This document shows, one piece after another, positions 43,044 through 52,727 of a stretch of DNA of 64,000 nt. Below the pieces are notes generated by a model. That model was given only the letters and a program-made list of their open reading frames with translations, had not been told where the DNA came from and searched no databases. This stretch comes from Terrimonas sp937888905 (lineage in GTDB: Bacteria > Bacteroidota > Bacteroidia > Chitinophagales > Chitinophagaceae). Every line of letters starts with the position of its first letter. The first letter of the stretch is position 1. Location: assembly GCA_937888905.1 (NCBI GenBank), contig CALATA010000001.1:558001-622000 (forward strand), in the 5' to 3' direction. The position numbers were made by a program, and so were the translations under genes.

Positions 43044-46000
43044 TTAAAAACCTACGGTAAGAGCTATACCCATTGAGCGTGTTGACGGAAACTGTGCGAT
43101 TTCAAATCCGGCATTGATCTGACCATCGTTCAGTGTGCCGAACTCCGGATCGAATGAAGGCCATTTAGTGATTACGAAGAGATCGCGTCCATATACGCCA
43201 ATCGATGCACGGGTCAGTCTCAGCTTGCTGGTGAGTCTTGTTGGTAACGTATAATCGAGACGTGCTTCACGAAACTTGATGAAGTCTGTGCTGAACGTGT
43301 TGGACTCGATGTTGTCACGGTTGAAGTGCGCATCGTAGTATGCCTGAATATTGGTAACGAGAATGTCGTTGGGAACGTACTTGTTGTTGACCGCATCCCA
43401 GCGTACACCCTCACCGATGATGCCGTTGTAACGGCCGGGAACAGATTTTTTCAACTTGCCTTCTTCCATCAATACTGCGTGTGTGAGTGAATAGGCTACG
43501 CCACCGAACTGTCCGTCGAACAGGAAATTGAAACGGAAGTTTTTAAACTTGAGTTCGCTGCCGATGCTTCCTTTCCATTTAGCATTGGTGTTGCCGAGAT
43601 ATTTAACGGCGGTGGTGCGTGTAGGCATGCCCTGATCGTTGTAGATAATCTGGCCATCCGGGCTGCGTTCATAACCGATACCATACAGGTCGCCCATGCG
43701 ACCGCCGGGACGCGCTTCGATAGAGCCGCGGTTTGCAGGACCGGTCGACATTACATAGGTGTCGGTTCCGTCTACGAGTTCAACCACCCGGTTGCGGTTA
43801 GCTGTATAAGTACCGAAAACATTCCAACTGAAGCCGCTTTTTGTAGTGAGTACGTTGCCATTCACCTGGATCTCGATTCCCTGGTTGCGTACGAGACCGG
43901 CATTGGCAATAATGGCCGAATAACCGGAGGAAGGATCAACCGGCACACGGAAGATATCATTCTTGGTATTGTTGCGGTAAACAGCAATGTCGACGTTCAA
44001 TTTGTTCTTGAAGAAACGGATATCCAGACCTGCTTCCACGCTGGTGGTAAGCAGTGATTTCAGATCCGGGTTGGCGATAGCGGTGGGGTTGCTTGCACCA
44101 CCGGGGAACAAGGTCGGATCATAGGTGTAGGACGTGCGGTAAGGAACAATGCCGCCACTACCCACGCGTGCCCATGAGCCGCGTACTTTCAGCATGGAAA
44201 TGGGTGCCGGCATTTTTACTTTTTCAGAAACCACTACGCTGCCATTAACAGACGGATAAAAGAATCCGGTGTTCTTGGTAGAAGTTGGCGTGGCCAATGT
44301 GCTTGCCCAGTCCTGGCGCGCGGTGGCGTCGATGAAGATAAAATCGTCATACGAAGCTTGTGCCAGTGCATAGAAACTATTCACTTTGTAATTAGCGCGA
44401 TAGGGAAGTGCTACCAGTGGGTTTTTGGTGTTGGCCAATGTATAAATAGCCGGATAATTAAGCTGGTCGGCACGGAGTTCGTCGCGGATATAACGGTTGG
44501 TCATGCTGTTGCCACCGGCAGAGAAACCCGCGCGGATTTTGCGCGAGAAACGTGTATTGTAACGCAGCAGGAAGTCGGAGTTGATCTCCTGGGTGAATAT
44601 GTTCTGCGTACGGAACATGCCTTCTGCAAATTTGTTTACGCCGAAAGGACGTTGTTGCGAACGAAACTCTGAGGCAAAGTCGAGCGCGGTGCGCACCATC
44701 AGGCTCAGGTCTTTGGTGAAATTATAGGTTGCAGAAATATTACCGATCACACCATGGCGGTTAGACTTGTTCAGCATTTCATAAGAAATGAGATAGGGGT
44801 TGTCGAGCAGGCTGCTGAACGGGCGTGTCTGCGCAATACCTTCTTGTCCGGGTACCCAATAATCCTTGAACCAATCGAGGTTGGCATTGGGAACCATGCC
44901 TCTGATGAAATACATGATCGACTGGTTATTGTAACCGGTAGAAGGAAGATTGTCCGTTTTCTTATTGGTATAGTTTACTTTGGTAGCGATCGTCAGCTTG
45001 TCGGAAATCTTCTGGTTCACAGACAACGCTACCGTATTGCGATCATATCCGGTGTTGGGAATAATCCAGGTATTCTTCAGATTGGTCAGCGAAAGACGTA
45101 CTGACGTGTTTTTATTTCCGCCATCGATGGTGAGCGTGTTGATGAGATTCTTACCAGTTTCGAAGAAATCCTTGCGGTTATTTTTATAAGGAACCCAGGG
45201 CGTGCGCACTTCACTTTTGGTGCGTGTAACCGGGTCGTATTGATAATAAGCTTGTCCGTTGAAGGCGGGTCCCCATGCAGAGCTGGTGCTGCGTGTGCTT
45301 GGTCCGTCTTCAGAATCGTTATAAGAATACCAGGTATGCTGACCGGTAGCACCTTGTCCGAACTCATACTGATAATCGGGCCAGCGGTTGATTTTGTCGA
45401 TGGAGGCATTCATGTTATACGTAATGCCGAGTCCTTTTTTCTTGGCGTTGTTGCCGGATTTGGTGGTAATGATGATTGCACCGTTGGCACCACGTGCGCC
45501 ATACAATGCAGCAGCGCCCGGACCTTTCAATACGGTAACGGATTCGATGTCTTCGGGATTGATATCATTGAGGCTGGTACCAAAATCCACAGGAGATTCG
45601 CCCTGTAGATAAGAGGAACTTCCGGTACCGGTCATCTGACCGCTGGAGCCGCTGATGATTACACCGTCCACCACGATGAGTGCTTCACTGGTTCCGTTCA
45701 GTGAGTTCTCACCACGAAGGATAATCTTGTTGGTGCCGGAAGGACCGCCACCTGATTTCAACAGGTTGAGGCCGGCTACCTTACCGGTGAGGGAGTTGGT
45801 CCAGTTGTTGGACATGGCGTTGGTCACCTCTTCACCGTTTACTTTGGATACGGAGTAGCCGAGCGCTTTCTCTTCGCGGCGGATGCCGAGTGCGGTAACG
45901 ACTACGGTTTCCATTTCGCGGGAGTCTTCGGTCAATTCAAAACTGAGAGAAGTGTTGGCTCCTACGGACAACTCCACCGGCAGATAACCGACAGCGGAAA

Positions 46001-46247
46001 CGCTGAGGGTTTCATTTGCTGCCGCGCGGATAGTGAAAGTACCCTGATCGTTGGTGGAAGTACCGCGGGAAGTACCTTTTACCACCACAGTGGCCTTAGC
46101 CAGCGGCGCGCCGTCTGTTTTGCTTGTGACTTTGCCGCTGATGTCTTTTTGCTGCGCGTGAGCAACTGCGCTCATGGCCAGCAAACATAAACTCCATAGC
46201 AAAAATTTTACAGGGAGTTTGGTGACAGCAAAAAATGCTACTCTCAT
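43044..46247 (-). CDS. SusC/RagA TonB-linked outer-membrane transporter
   Basis: This 1067-residue protein is a SusC-type TonB-dependent transporter. A signal peptide (LLWSLCLLAMSAVAHAQ) is followed by a carboxypeptidase-regulatory-like domain (about residues 36-115; DISGKVTSKTDGAPLAKATVVVKGT in pieces), a plug domain with SLNGTSEALIVVDGVI and YGARGANGAIIITTKSG (the SusC signature), then a 22-stranded barrel ending ALTVGF. The frame is open upstream to 46349; the ATG at 46247 gives the signal peptide. The 250-base gap to glpD suggests its own promoter and a long leader. The substrate is inferred from the glycerol neighbours. Confidence 0.95.
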   Translation of the reverse strand: MRVAFFAVTKLPVKFLLWSLCLLAMSAVAHAQQKDISGKVTSKTDGAPLAKATVVVKGTSRGTSTNDQGTFTIRAAANETLSVSAVGYLPVELSVGANTSLSFELTEDSREMETVVVTALGIRREEKALGYSVSKVNGEEVTNAMSNNWTNSLTGKVAGLNLLKSGGGPSGTNKIILRGENSLNGTSEALIVVDGVIISGSSGQMTGTGSSSYLQGESPVDFGTSLNDINPEDIESVTVLKGPGAAALYGARGANGAIIITTKSGNNAKKKGLGITYNMNASIDKINRWPDYQYEFGQGATGQHTWYSYNDSEDGPSTRSTSSAWGPAFNGQAYYQYDPVTRTKSEVRTPWVPYKNNRKDFFETGKNLINTLTIDGGNKNTSVRLSLTNLKNTWIIPNTGYDRNTVALSVNQKISDKLTIATKVNYTNKKTDNLPSTGYNNQSIMYFIRGMVPNANLDWFKDYWVPGQEGIAQTRPFSSLLDNPYLISYEMLNKSNRHGVIGNISATYNFTKDLSLMVRTALDFASEFRSQQRPFGVNKFAEGMFRTQNIFTQEINSDFLLRYNTRFSRKIRAGFSAGGNSMTNRYIRDELRADQLNYPAIYTLANTKNPLVALPYRANYKVNSFYALAQASYDDFIFIDATARQDWASTLATPTSTKNTGFFYPSVNGSVVVSEKVKMPAPISMLKVRGSWARVGSGGIVPYRTSYTYDPTLFPGGASNPTAIANPDLKSLLTTSVEAGLDIRFFKNKLNVDIAVYRNNTKNDIFRVPVDPSSGYSAIIANAGLVRNQGIEIQVNGNVLTTKSGFSWNVFGTYTANRNRVVELVDGTDTYVMSTGPANRGSIEARPGGRMGDLYGIGYERSPDGQIIYNDQGMPTRTTAVKYLGNTNAKWKGSIGSELKFKNFRFNFLFDGQFGGVAYSLTHAVLMEEGKLKKSVPGRYNGIIGEGVRWDAVNNKYVPNDILVTNIQAYYDAHFNRDNIESNTFSTDFIKFREARLDYTLPTRLTSKLRLTRASIGVYGRDLFVITKWPSFDPEFGTLNDGQINAGFEIAQFPSTRSMGIALTVGF

Positions 46248-46497
46248 AACTGTTGAGGTTGTTGGTTTAAAAAACGTAGAACTTACGATGGATAGATGTG
46301 ACAGCAACCGGGATAAAAAATGGCGGGACAGGAAGCAACTTGAAAACATCCTGGTGGGGAATGCTTCTTTTAACTACAGGTTGTTCCTTTTCTTCCGGTT
46401 GGCAAAGAAATTTCTTTTTCATATTGGCAGTCGATAATCGTTATTAAGATATTGTTACGTCAACATGAATTTGTTGTGAACAATCAACACTTAATTT
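46248..46497. other. Intergenic region glpD-susC
   Basis: These 250 bases hold no gene. On the minus strand they form the probable long leader of susC. The near-palindrome CGATAATCG (46432-46440) resembles the centre of GlpR operators but is weak. A TTTCTTTG element (one mismatch to TAnnTTTG) lies near 46402-46412. No hairpin with a T-run is seen. Confidence 0.4.
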
Positions 46498-48099
46498 TCA
46501 TATGTGTACGGGCAGCTTCTCCAGGATATAGGTTTCCACCAATTGCTGGTATTGTTCTATCTGTTGTAATTCCCATGCTTTGTCCTGACCGAGTGTGGTT
46601 GCCATGATCGATGCCACAGCAGGAGCAATGCGTACGCTTTCTTTGGCGTCGAGTAACAAGGCGCGGGTTCTTCTTGCCAGTACATCTTCTACAGTGCGCG
46701 CCATCTCATGTTCAACAGCCCATCGCACCTGTGCCGGATGAATACGCAGCGATTCGCTTAGCCACTGGCCGGCGCTGCCGTTAATACTTTCCTTTAAGGG
46801 TATGGCATCGCTGCCGTAGAAATAAAAAGGATCGGACCAGTCTGCCTGCGCCACATAACCATGTACGTGCAGGTTGGCCGTGGTTGCCGGTTTGTGCGCC
46901 CAGTTCATTTCCTTTTCTACCCGGTCTACCATGTCTTCTCCCATCTTTCTGTACGTTGTCCATTTACCACCAAGGATCGTAAACAGGTTAGAGGGAGAAA
47001 CGACTATCTTATGACTTCTTGAAATTTCTTTTGTCTTCTGATTGGCTTTTTGCGGAGCGGCAAGCGGGCGTTGGCCGGCAAACACACTCAAGACATCACT
47101 GCGCTGTGGCTTTTCAATAAAATAAGCCGCCGCGGTGTCCAGGATAAACCGGATCTCTTTTTCCAAAGCCACTGGTTCCAGCGAAGCTTCTGCTACCGGC
47201 GTGTCGGTAGTGCCGACCACTACTTTATCATGCCAGGGAACTGCAAACAATACACGTCCATCGCTTGTACGCGGAATCATCAAGGCATGGGATGATGGAA
47301 AAAACTTTTTATCAAACACCAGGTGAACACCCTGGCTCACGCAAATGCTGGCTGCGTGACCGGGTTCGTCCATGCGAAGAATATCATCTACAAAAACACC
47401 GGTAGCATTAATAACCGTTTTACCGCGGAATGTATACGGTATGTCTGTTTCGGTGTCTGTAACCTTAACGCCTGCTACAAAACCTGTTTCATCTTTGAGC
47501 AGTCCGGTCACTTTCATATAATTGATGATGTGTCCGCCATTGTCTTGAATGCTTTGCATGAGATTGATGGCGAGCCGCGCATCATCGAACTGTCCGTCGT
47601 GATAAAGAACGCCGCCTTTAAGGCCTTCGGGCCGGATGCCGGGTATCTTTTCCAATACGTCTTTGCGTGAAATGAAAACCGAAGGCCCGAGGCGTAATCG
47701 GCCTGCTATCCAATCATATATTTTCAGCCCGATGGTGTATTTCAGTTTTTCCCAGGTTGAGTAAACCGGAACGATGAAGGTCTGGTCTTTCACGAGGTGT
47801 GGTGCGTTGCGGTGAAGCAGGCCTCTTTCGATGCTGGCCTCGCGGACAAGTTTCACGTCTCCCTGTGCGAGGTAGCGAACGCCGCCGTGTACGAGTTTGG
47901 TGCTGCGGCTCGAAGTGCCTTTGGCAAAATCGGCCTGTTCCACGAGCAGGGTCCGGTAGCCACGGCAAACCGCATCGAGTGCTATGCCCAATCCGGTTGC
48001 GCCTCCGCCGATCACGATCAGGTCAAATGGGGCGGGATCGTGCGCCATTTTAGCAAGCAGAGCAGTACGACGAAAATCATTGGTTGCGGCTGTGAACAT
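46498..48099 (-). CDS. glpD: Aerobic glycerol-3-phosphate dehydrogenase
   Basis: This 533-residue flavoprotein oxidises glycerol-3-phosphate to dihydroxyacetone phosphate and passes electrons to quinones at the inner membrane. The FAD fold starts with DLIVIGGGATGLGIALDAVCRGYRT. EQADFAKGTSSRSTKLVHGGVRYLAQGD is the GlpD signature, with GVLYHDGQFDDARLAI, GKTVINATGVFVDD and FTILGGKWTTYRKMGEDM further on (in pieces). A GAAGGAAG ribosome-binding site precedes the ATG at 48099. It diverges from glpR and heads the glycerol regulon. Confidence 0.96.
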   Translation of the reverse strand: MFTAATNDFRRTALLAKMAHDPAPFDLIVIGGGATGLGIALDAVCRGYRTLLVEQADFAKGTSSRSTKLVHGGVRYLAQGDVKLVREASIERGLLHRNAPHLVKDQTFIVPVYSTWEKLKYTIGLKIYDWIAGRLRLGPSVFISRKDVLEKIPGIRPEGLKGGVLYHDGQFDDARLAINLMQSIQDNGGHIINYMKVTGLLKDETGFVAGVKVTDTETDIPYTFRGKTVINATGVFVDDILRMDEPGHAASICVSQGVHLVFDKKFFPSSHALMIPRTSDGRVLFAVPWHDKVVVGTTDTPVAEASLEPVALEKEIRFILDTAAAYFIEKPQRSDVLSVFAGQRPLAAPQKANQKTKEISRSHKIVVSPSNLFTILGGKWTTYRKMGEDMVDRVEKEMNWAHKPATTANLHVHGYVAQADWSDPFYFYGSDAIPLKESINGSAGQWLSESLRIHPAQVRWAVEHEMARTVEDVLARRTRALLLDAKESVRIAPAVASIMATTLGQDKAWELQQIEQYQQLVETYILEKLPVHI

Positions 48100-48121
48100 A
48101 ATACTTCCTTCTTTCGTTATC

Positions 48122-48144
48122 TTTCGTTTTTACTTAAAACGAAA
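48122..48144. promoter_or_regulatory. Putative GlpR operator
   Basis: A perfect 9-base inverted repeat TTTCGTTTT/AAAACGAAA with spacer TACTT lies 22 bases upstream of the glpD ATG. A third copy of CTTTCGTT lies just beside it (48111-48118), and further TTTCGAA sites occur at 48199-48205 and 48236-48242. DeoR-family GlpR proteins bind TTCG-centred dyads, so this fits a glpR operator. Confidence 0.55.
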
Positions 48145-48171
48145 CAAATAGATAGTAAAATGAAAGTAAAG

Positions 48172-48179
48172 CAAAAATA
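48172..48179 (-). promoter_or_regulatory. -7 element candidate for glpD
   Basis: On the minus strand TATTTTTG matches TAnnTTTG and would place the putative operator in the glpD leader. No clear -33 element is visible. Confidence 0.45.
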
Positions 48180-48341
48180 TTGTTCTCTAAAAGAAATATT
48201 TCGAAATTTGAAAAATTCATAATTATTTCATTTGGTTTCGAATCGCCGAACGCCTGTTCGTTGCGCGATCTTGACAGATTTATCTTTTTGAAATCCAGGC
48301 AGATCGGTTTAATTTGACGTTTAATTTTTAAGTATCGACCC

Positions 48342-49106
48342 ATGCGTACGTTAGCCGAACGGCATCAGCATATTCTTTCCCGCCTCAAAAAGGAAGGAAA
48401 AGTAAGTGTAGTAGACCTCTGCCGCGAATTAGACGTGTCATCCGTAACTATCCGTAAGGACCTGAAACTGCTGGAAGACAAAAGCCTGCTTTTCCGTACG
48501 CACGGGGGAGGTACTTCCATTAATCCTTATACGGTCGACAGACCGGTCAATGAAAAGGAGAAAATTCATGCGGAGGAAAAGCATCGCATCGGTATGGTGG
48601 CGGCGGCATTGATCGAACCGAATGATTGTGTGATCATTGCTTCCGGCACGAGTGTGTTATCGCTGGCCCGCTGCATCAAACCGGAAGGAACGGTGACGGT
48701 GATCACGGCGGCGCTCAACGTGGCCACCGAATTAAATGTGCACCCCGGCATCGAAGTGTTGTTACTGGGTGGCATTCTCCGCAAAAGCTCGTCTTCCGCC
48801 ACCGGCATCTATGCCGAAAAAGTGCTGGATGATTTTTCCTGCAGCAAGCTGTTTCTCGGCGTCGACGGCATCGATATGGAGTTTGGCCTCAGCACCACCA
48901 ACGTGATGGAAGCCCAGCTCAACCGCAAAATGATCGCCGCGTCGCAAAAAACAATAGTGCTGGCCGACTCCAGTAAATTCGGCAAGCGTGGGTTTGGCCG
49001 CATCTGCGGTCTCGAGGATGTGGAACAGGTGATTACCGATGCCGGCATTTCGGAGCATACGGTGGAAATGCTGAAAGGGATGGGGATTGAGGTGACCATC
49101 GTTTAA
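48342..49106 (+). CDS. glpR: DeoR-family transcriptional regulator (GlpR-like)
   Basis: This 254-residue protein has an N-terminal winged-helix domain of the DeoR type (RHQHILSRLKKEGKVSVVDL, then LDVSSVTIRKDLKLLEDKSLLFRTHGGG in pieces) and a C-terminal sugar-phosphate-sensing domain with ALIEPNDCVIIASGTSVLSLAR, EVLLLGGILRKSSSSATG, KLFLGVDGIDMEFGLSTTN and QKTIVLADSSKFGKRGFGRIC. It diverges from glpD and very probably represses the glycerol locus until glycerol-3-phosphate or a related phosphate binds. The glpR name follows from context; the domain type itself is certain. Confidence 0.88.
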   Translation: MRTLAERHQHILSRLKKEGKVSVVDLCRELDVSSVTIRKDLKLLEDKSLLFRTHGGGTSINPYTVDRPVNEKEKIHAEEKHRIGMVAAALIEPNDCVIIASGTSVLSLARCIKPEGTVTVITAALNVATELNVHPGIEVLLLGGILRKSSSSATGIYAEKVLDDFSCSKLFLGVDGIDMEFGLSTTNVMEAQLNRKMIAASQKTIVLADSSKFGKRGFGRICGLEDVEQVITDAGISEHTVEMLKGMGIEVTIV

Positions 49107-49117
49107 TCCGCAGTGCT

Positions 49118-49240
49118 GGCGGAATGTGAAAATGTGCATGCAACAAAAGTGGCTGTTGCCTTTAATATTTACGGCCGCCGGCTGTTTCATTTTCACATTT
49201 ACATATTTCCACATTTACACATTACTTTGCATCAGCAAAC
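49118..49240. repeat. Inverted-repeat element before the TraB-domain gene
   Basis: ATGTGAAAATG (49124-49134) and CATTTTCACAT (49188-49198) form perfect 11-base arms, followed by a CACATTTACATATTTCCACA-type array to about 49222. No gene is seen. A shorter relative (TACATATTTTCACAGTTCC) occurs at about 19354-19373. Confidence 0.6.
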
Positions 49241-49257
49241 CAAGACTATCTTCAACT

Positions 49258-52200
49258 ATGAAACGTATCCTGCTTTCATTGGGCGTTCTGTGCTTCTGCG
49301 TTTTATCTTCCACCGCTCAATCTTCTTCCTGGCCATCCACCCTGCTGTGGCGCATATCCGGAAACGGGTTGACCAAAGATTCTTATCTCTTCGGTAGTAT
49401 GCACCTTCAGGACAAACGTATTTTTCATCTCAGCGATTCGCTTTATCATTACCTGGAGAAAGCCGAAGGCTTTGCAATGGAAATCGATGTGCATGAATAC
49501 CTCGATTCGATTTTGCAAAAAGCGGTGGACGAAAAAATTTATGGCAGTGACGACGTAAAAGAACCACCACCCGCACTTACTGATGTGGAAGATATACTTG
49601 AACCACCTCCCGGCACGGAAAAGCGGTTAAGCAAACGCGAAATACGCGCGTTGAAAAAAATCCGCCAGGAAATTATAGCCGGTATGTTCAAAACGGAAAA
49701 GATGCCGGTCATTCTCGATATGTATCTCTATGCACTCGCTACAAGAATGGGCAAATGGGCCGGTGGTATCGAAGATGTGACGGATCAGTTGCAGATCATG
49801 GACGAAATAGGACGCGGCGTAACTGATCAGGACATCGACAGCCTGCAGATGCCTGCAAGAGCCATGATGGAAAAAATGATCTCCATCTACCTTGCACAGG
49901 ATCTCAACGCGGTTGACACCATGTTCCTGCAATCGAAGAACAAAGTGATGGAAGATATCCAGCTCATCCGCCGCAATTATAAAATGGCCGACCGGATGGA
50001 CAGCCTGGGGCGCATACGCAGCATGTTCTTCACCGTTGGTACCGCACATCTTCCGGGCACTGAAGGCGTGGTCGTATTGCTGCGGAAGAAAGGTTTTACC
50101 GTTGAACCTGTGTTCGGCACCGCAAAGATCGATCCCGATGTTTACCGGAAAAAAGTGGCCGCCATCGCCTGGAAACCTGTGTCGGACGATGCAGGTACAT
50201 TCAGCATAGAAATGCCGGGCAAAACAAGCGATTTTAATGCTTTCGGAGAAGCCCTTCATATGAAAATGGCTTACGATATACTGGATCAGGAAATGTATAT
50301 AGCCGGAAGTTTTGCAAAATCCTATACCAGTGAACAAACCGAAATAGAGGCATTGCGCAAGCGAATGAAAGACAGGGTTAAGGATATGAAGAAGGTTACG
50401 CACAATGGTATGGCCGGACTCGAAGGAACGATGAGTTATTCAAGCTACCAGTATAAGATCCGTTATCTTGTTGGCAACGGTTCTGTTTATATGTTGATGA
50501 ATGGCGGAGATGCTTCTCTTAATAAAAAGAACAACAATAGTCAGCGCTTTTTTAATTCTTTCAAACCGTTGGAGGCTCCCAAAAAACTGGCGGCAAATAG
50601 TGTTGTACAAAATGACACGACAGGTTATTTTGCTATCACCTGGCCCGGTCAGTACCGCCGCAGCAAATCGTTGGAAAGCCGCCAGGACGGCCAGTCTTTT
50701 TCTTCGCGCTCCTGGGATCTGCTGGATATTGCCAACACGCAGTATAATATTGTACAGGTGCTCGACCTCAAAGCCGGCCTGGTACTGGAAAGCGATTCAG
50801 CTTATTTTGAAGAATTACGCGCCGGTTATCATGCACAACTCAACGATGTAAAAGATGAGTGGGGCGAACGCTTCGGATATGCTTATTACCAGGCGCAGGG
50901 TTTTGCAAAAGATGAAGACCTGCGGCTTAAATCCTTCACCCTGATCCGCGGCAACCGCGTGTACCAGCTAATCAGCGGCGTACCCCGCAATGCGGCACCG
51001 GACAAGGACAGCGCATTCTTTGCTTCTTTCCGTTTGCTGGATTATCCCGCTCCCGTCTGGACCGAACAGGTTTCTCCCGATGGAGATTTCCGGGTGAAAC
51101 TTCCTTCCGCTTTATTGAAAAGAGAAACCGGCGAAGACCCTTCCGGTGTGCTGCTCGAAGACTGGGTATATGTCGGCAGCAACCCTGTTGATGCTACTTC
51201 TTACCGCATCGAAAAACAAAGCATCGGCGATTACACGGAGGTAACGGACACACTTAAGTTTCTCGAAGAAACGATGACGCGATATGAACTCGAAACAGAC
51301 AGCGTATTGAGCAAACGCGAGGTGAGAAACGGAACGGCTCCGGGCCTTGAATGGACGATGGTGAAGGCCAACAGTCATACAGCCAAACAACTGCGCATTA
51401 GCTTACACGGCGATTCACTATATATTTTACTGGTTGTGCAACAGGAAAAAGATGCATTGGCCAAACGTTATCAGCCCTTCTTTGATTCGTTCACTTTCAC
51501 CCGCAGTTATACAGCGAATAAAGAAAGCAAGAGTGATAAATTGCTGAACGATGTTTTGTCTACAGATTCGGCTACTTATTTCAAAGCGCGGAGTGCCTTA
51601 TACTCACATGAGTTTACAACAAAAGATCTTCCCAAGTTGCGGCAGTTGATCGTAACCGAAATTCCAGGTGATACGTTGCACTACGATTATTTCCGCATAC
51701 GTTTTCAACTGGCTGGTAAGCTTTACAACATCGGTGACAATGCCACGGTCGATTTTCTGACGGCACAATACGCGAAAGTTCCCGCAACCAATGACAGGAT
51801 GCAGGACGATATCATTCATGGCCTTTCTTCTATAAAATCGGCCTATGCTTACCAGGCACTACTGAAATTATTGGTGGAAAAAACGCCTTCACCCGACAGC
51901 ACGGGCAAGTTCACGTTTTCCTACAGAATATATGATTCGCTGGAACTCACCAGGGCTCTGTATCCGGGCTTGTTGCAACTGTTATCGAAACCGCACATGT
52001 CCCTGGCAGTTATCGACGTCACCGACCGGTTACTGAAAGACGATCAACTCGACAAAGAAGCCGTGCGTCCTTACCTGCCGGTGATCTTAAAACAAGCCGA
52101 TAGCTATCTGCGCCAACCCTGGTCGCAGGATGATATCGACAACGAAGGATATAGCTATGTCGATATGTTGCACCTGCTTGGTTATTTCCCCGACACAGCT

Positions 52201-52719
52201 ATTGCATCGCGCATACGCGGATTTCTTTCACCGGAGATGCCGGCCGCGCTGAATGAAGGGGTCAGTTCATTGATCCGCATGAAACAGCCGGTACCCGCGA
52301 AGTCACTCAATGAACTGGCGGGCAAGCCGCTTTACCGCCGTGATCTTTACTCACTGCTGGACACAACCGGTAATCAATCGCTTTTCCCGGCCAAATATAA
52401 AAACCAGCGTTCCTTCGCTGAGTCGGAATTGCTTGGTTATTTCGATTATGAAGAATGGACACCGGCTGTTGAATTTGTAAAAGAGAAGAAAGTAAAATGG
52501 AAAGGAAAAGAGTTCCGCGTATTCCTATTTCAAATAAGCGACGACGGTCTTAATTTTCCGATGCTGGGCGTAGCAGGACCCTATGCGCTGGATCAAGCTG
52601 AATTACAGACCAACGGTGAACTTACCGGTTATCATGAAGAAGCCTATAGGCTCAAGGACATTGATAAGCTATTGGAAAAATATTTGAAACAAAAAGAAAA
52701 CCAGGAACCCGGAGACTGA
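49258..52719 (+). CDS. Large secreted TraB/GumN-domain protein
   Basis: This 1153-residue protein has a signal peptide (RILLSLGVLCFCVLSSTAQ) and an N-terminal TraB/GumN domain (about residues 25-300): LFGSMHLQDKRIF carries the GxxH-type motif, and TVGTAHLPGTEGVVVLLRKKGF its second half. TraB domains are metalloprotease-like. The remaining ~850 residues contain three repeated-looking beta modules (about 320-790; similar phrases ITWPGQYRRSK, VSPDGDFRVKLPSA, and IEMPGKTSDF open them) and a helical, HEAT-like region (about 800-1153). GumN proteins are normally about 300 residues. It is probably periplasmic or secreted. Function unknown. Confidence 0.8.
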   Translation: MKRILLSLGVLCFCVLSSTAQSSSWPSTLLWRISGNGLTKDSYLFGSMHLQDKRIFHLSDSLYHYLEKAEGFAMEIDVHEYLDSILQKAVDEKIYGSDDVKEPPPALTDVEDILEPPPGTEKRLSKREIRALKKIRQEIIAGMFKTEKMPVILDMYLYALATRMGKWAGGIEDVTDQLQIMDEIGRGVTDQDIDSLQMPARAMMEKMISIYLAQDLNAVDTMFLQSKNKVMEDIQLIRRNYKMADRMDSLGRIRSMFFTVGTAHLPGTEGVVVLLRKKGFTVEPVFGTAKIDPDVYRKKVAAIAWKPVSDDAGTFSIEMPGKTSDFNAFGEALHMKMAYDILDQEMYIAGSFAKSYTSEQTEIEALRKRMKDRVKDMKKVTHNGMAGLEGTMSYSSYQYKIRYLVGNGSVYMLMNGGDASLNKKNNNSQRFFNSFKPLEAPKKLAANSVVQNDTTGYFAITWPGQYRRSKSLESRQDGQSFSSRSWDLLDIANTQYNIVQVLDLKAGLVLESDSAYFEELRAGYHAQLNDVKDEWGERFGYAYYQAQGFAKDEDLRLKSFTLIRGNRVYQLISGVPRNAAPDKDSAFFASFRLLDYPAPVWTEQVSPDGDFRVKLPSALLKRETGEDPSGVLLEDWVYVGSNPVDATSYRIEKQSIGDYTEVTDTLKFLEETMTRYELETDSVLSKREVRNGTAPGLEWTMVKANSHTAKQLRISLHGDSLYILLVVQQEKDALAKRYQPFFDSFTFTRSYTANKESKSDKLLNDVLSTDSATYFKARSALYSHEFTTKDLPKLRQLIVTEIPGDTLHYDYFRIRFQLAGKLYNIGDNATVDFLTAQYAKVPATNDRMQDDIIHGLSSIKSAYAYQALLKLLVEKTPSPDSTGKFTFSYRIYDSLELTRALYPGLLQLLSKPHMSLAVIDVTDRLLKDDQLDKEAVRPYLPVILKQADSYLRQPWSQDDIDNEGYSYVDMLHLLGYFPDTAIASRIRGFLSPEMPAALNEGVSSLIRMKQPVPAKSLNELAGKPLYRRDLYSLLDTTGNQSLFPAKYKNQRSFAESELLGYFDYEEWTPAVEFVKEKKVKWKGKEFRVFLFQISDDGLNFPMLGVAGPYALDQAELQTNGELTGYHEEAYRLKDIDKLLEKYLKQKENQEPGD

Positions 52720-52727
52720 AACTGATT

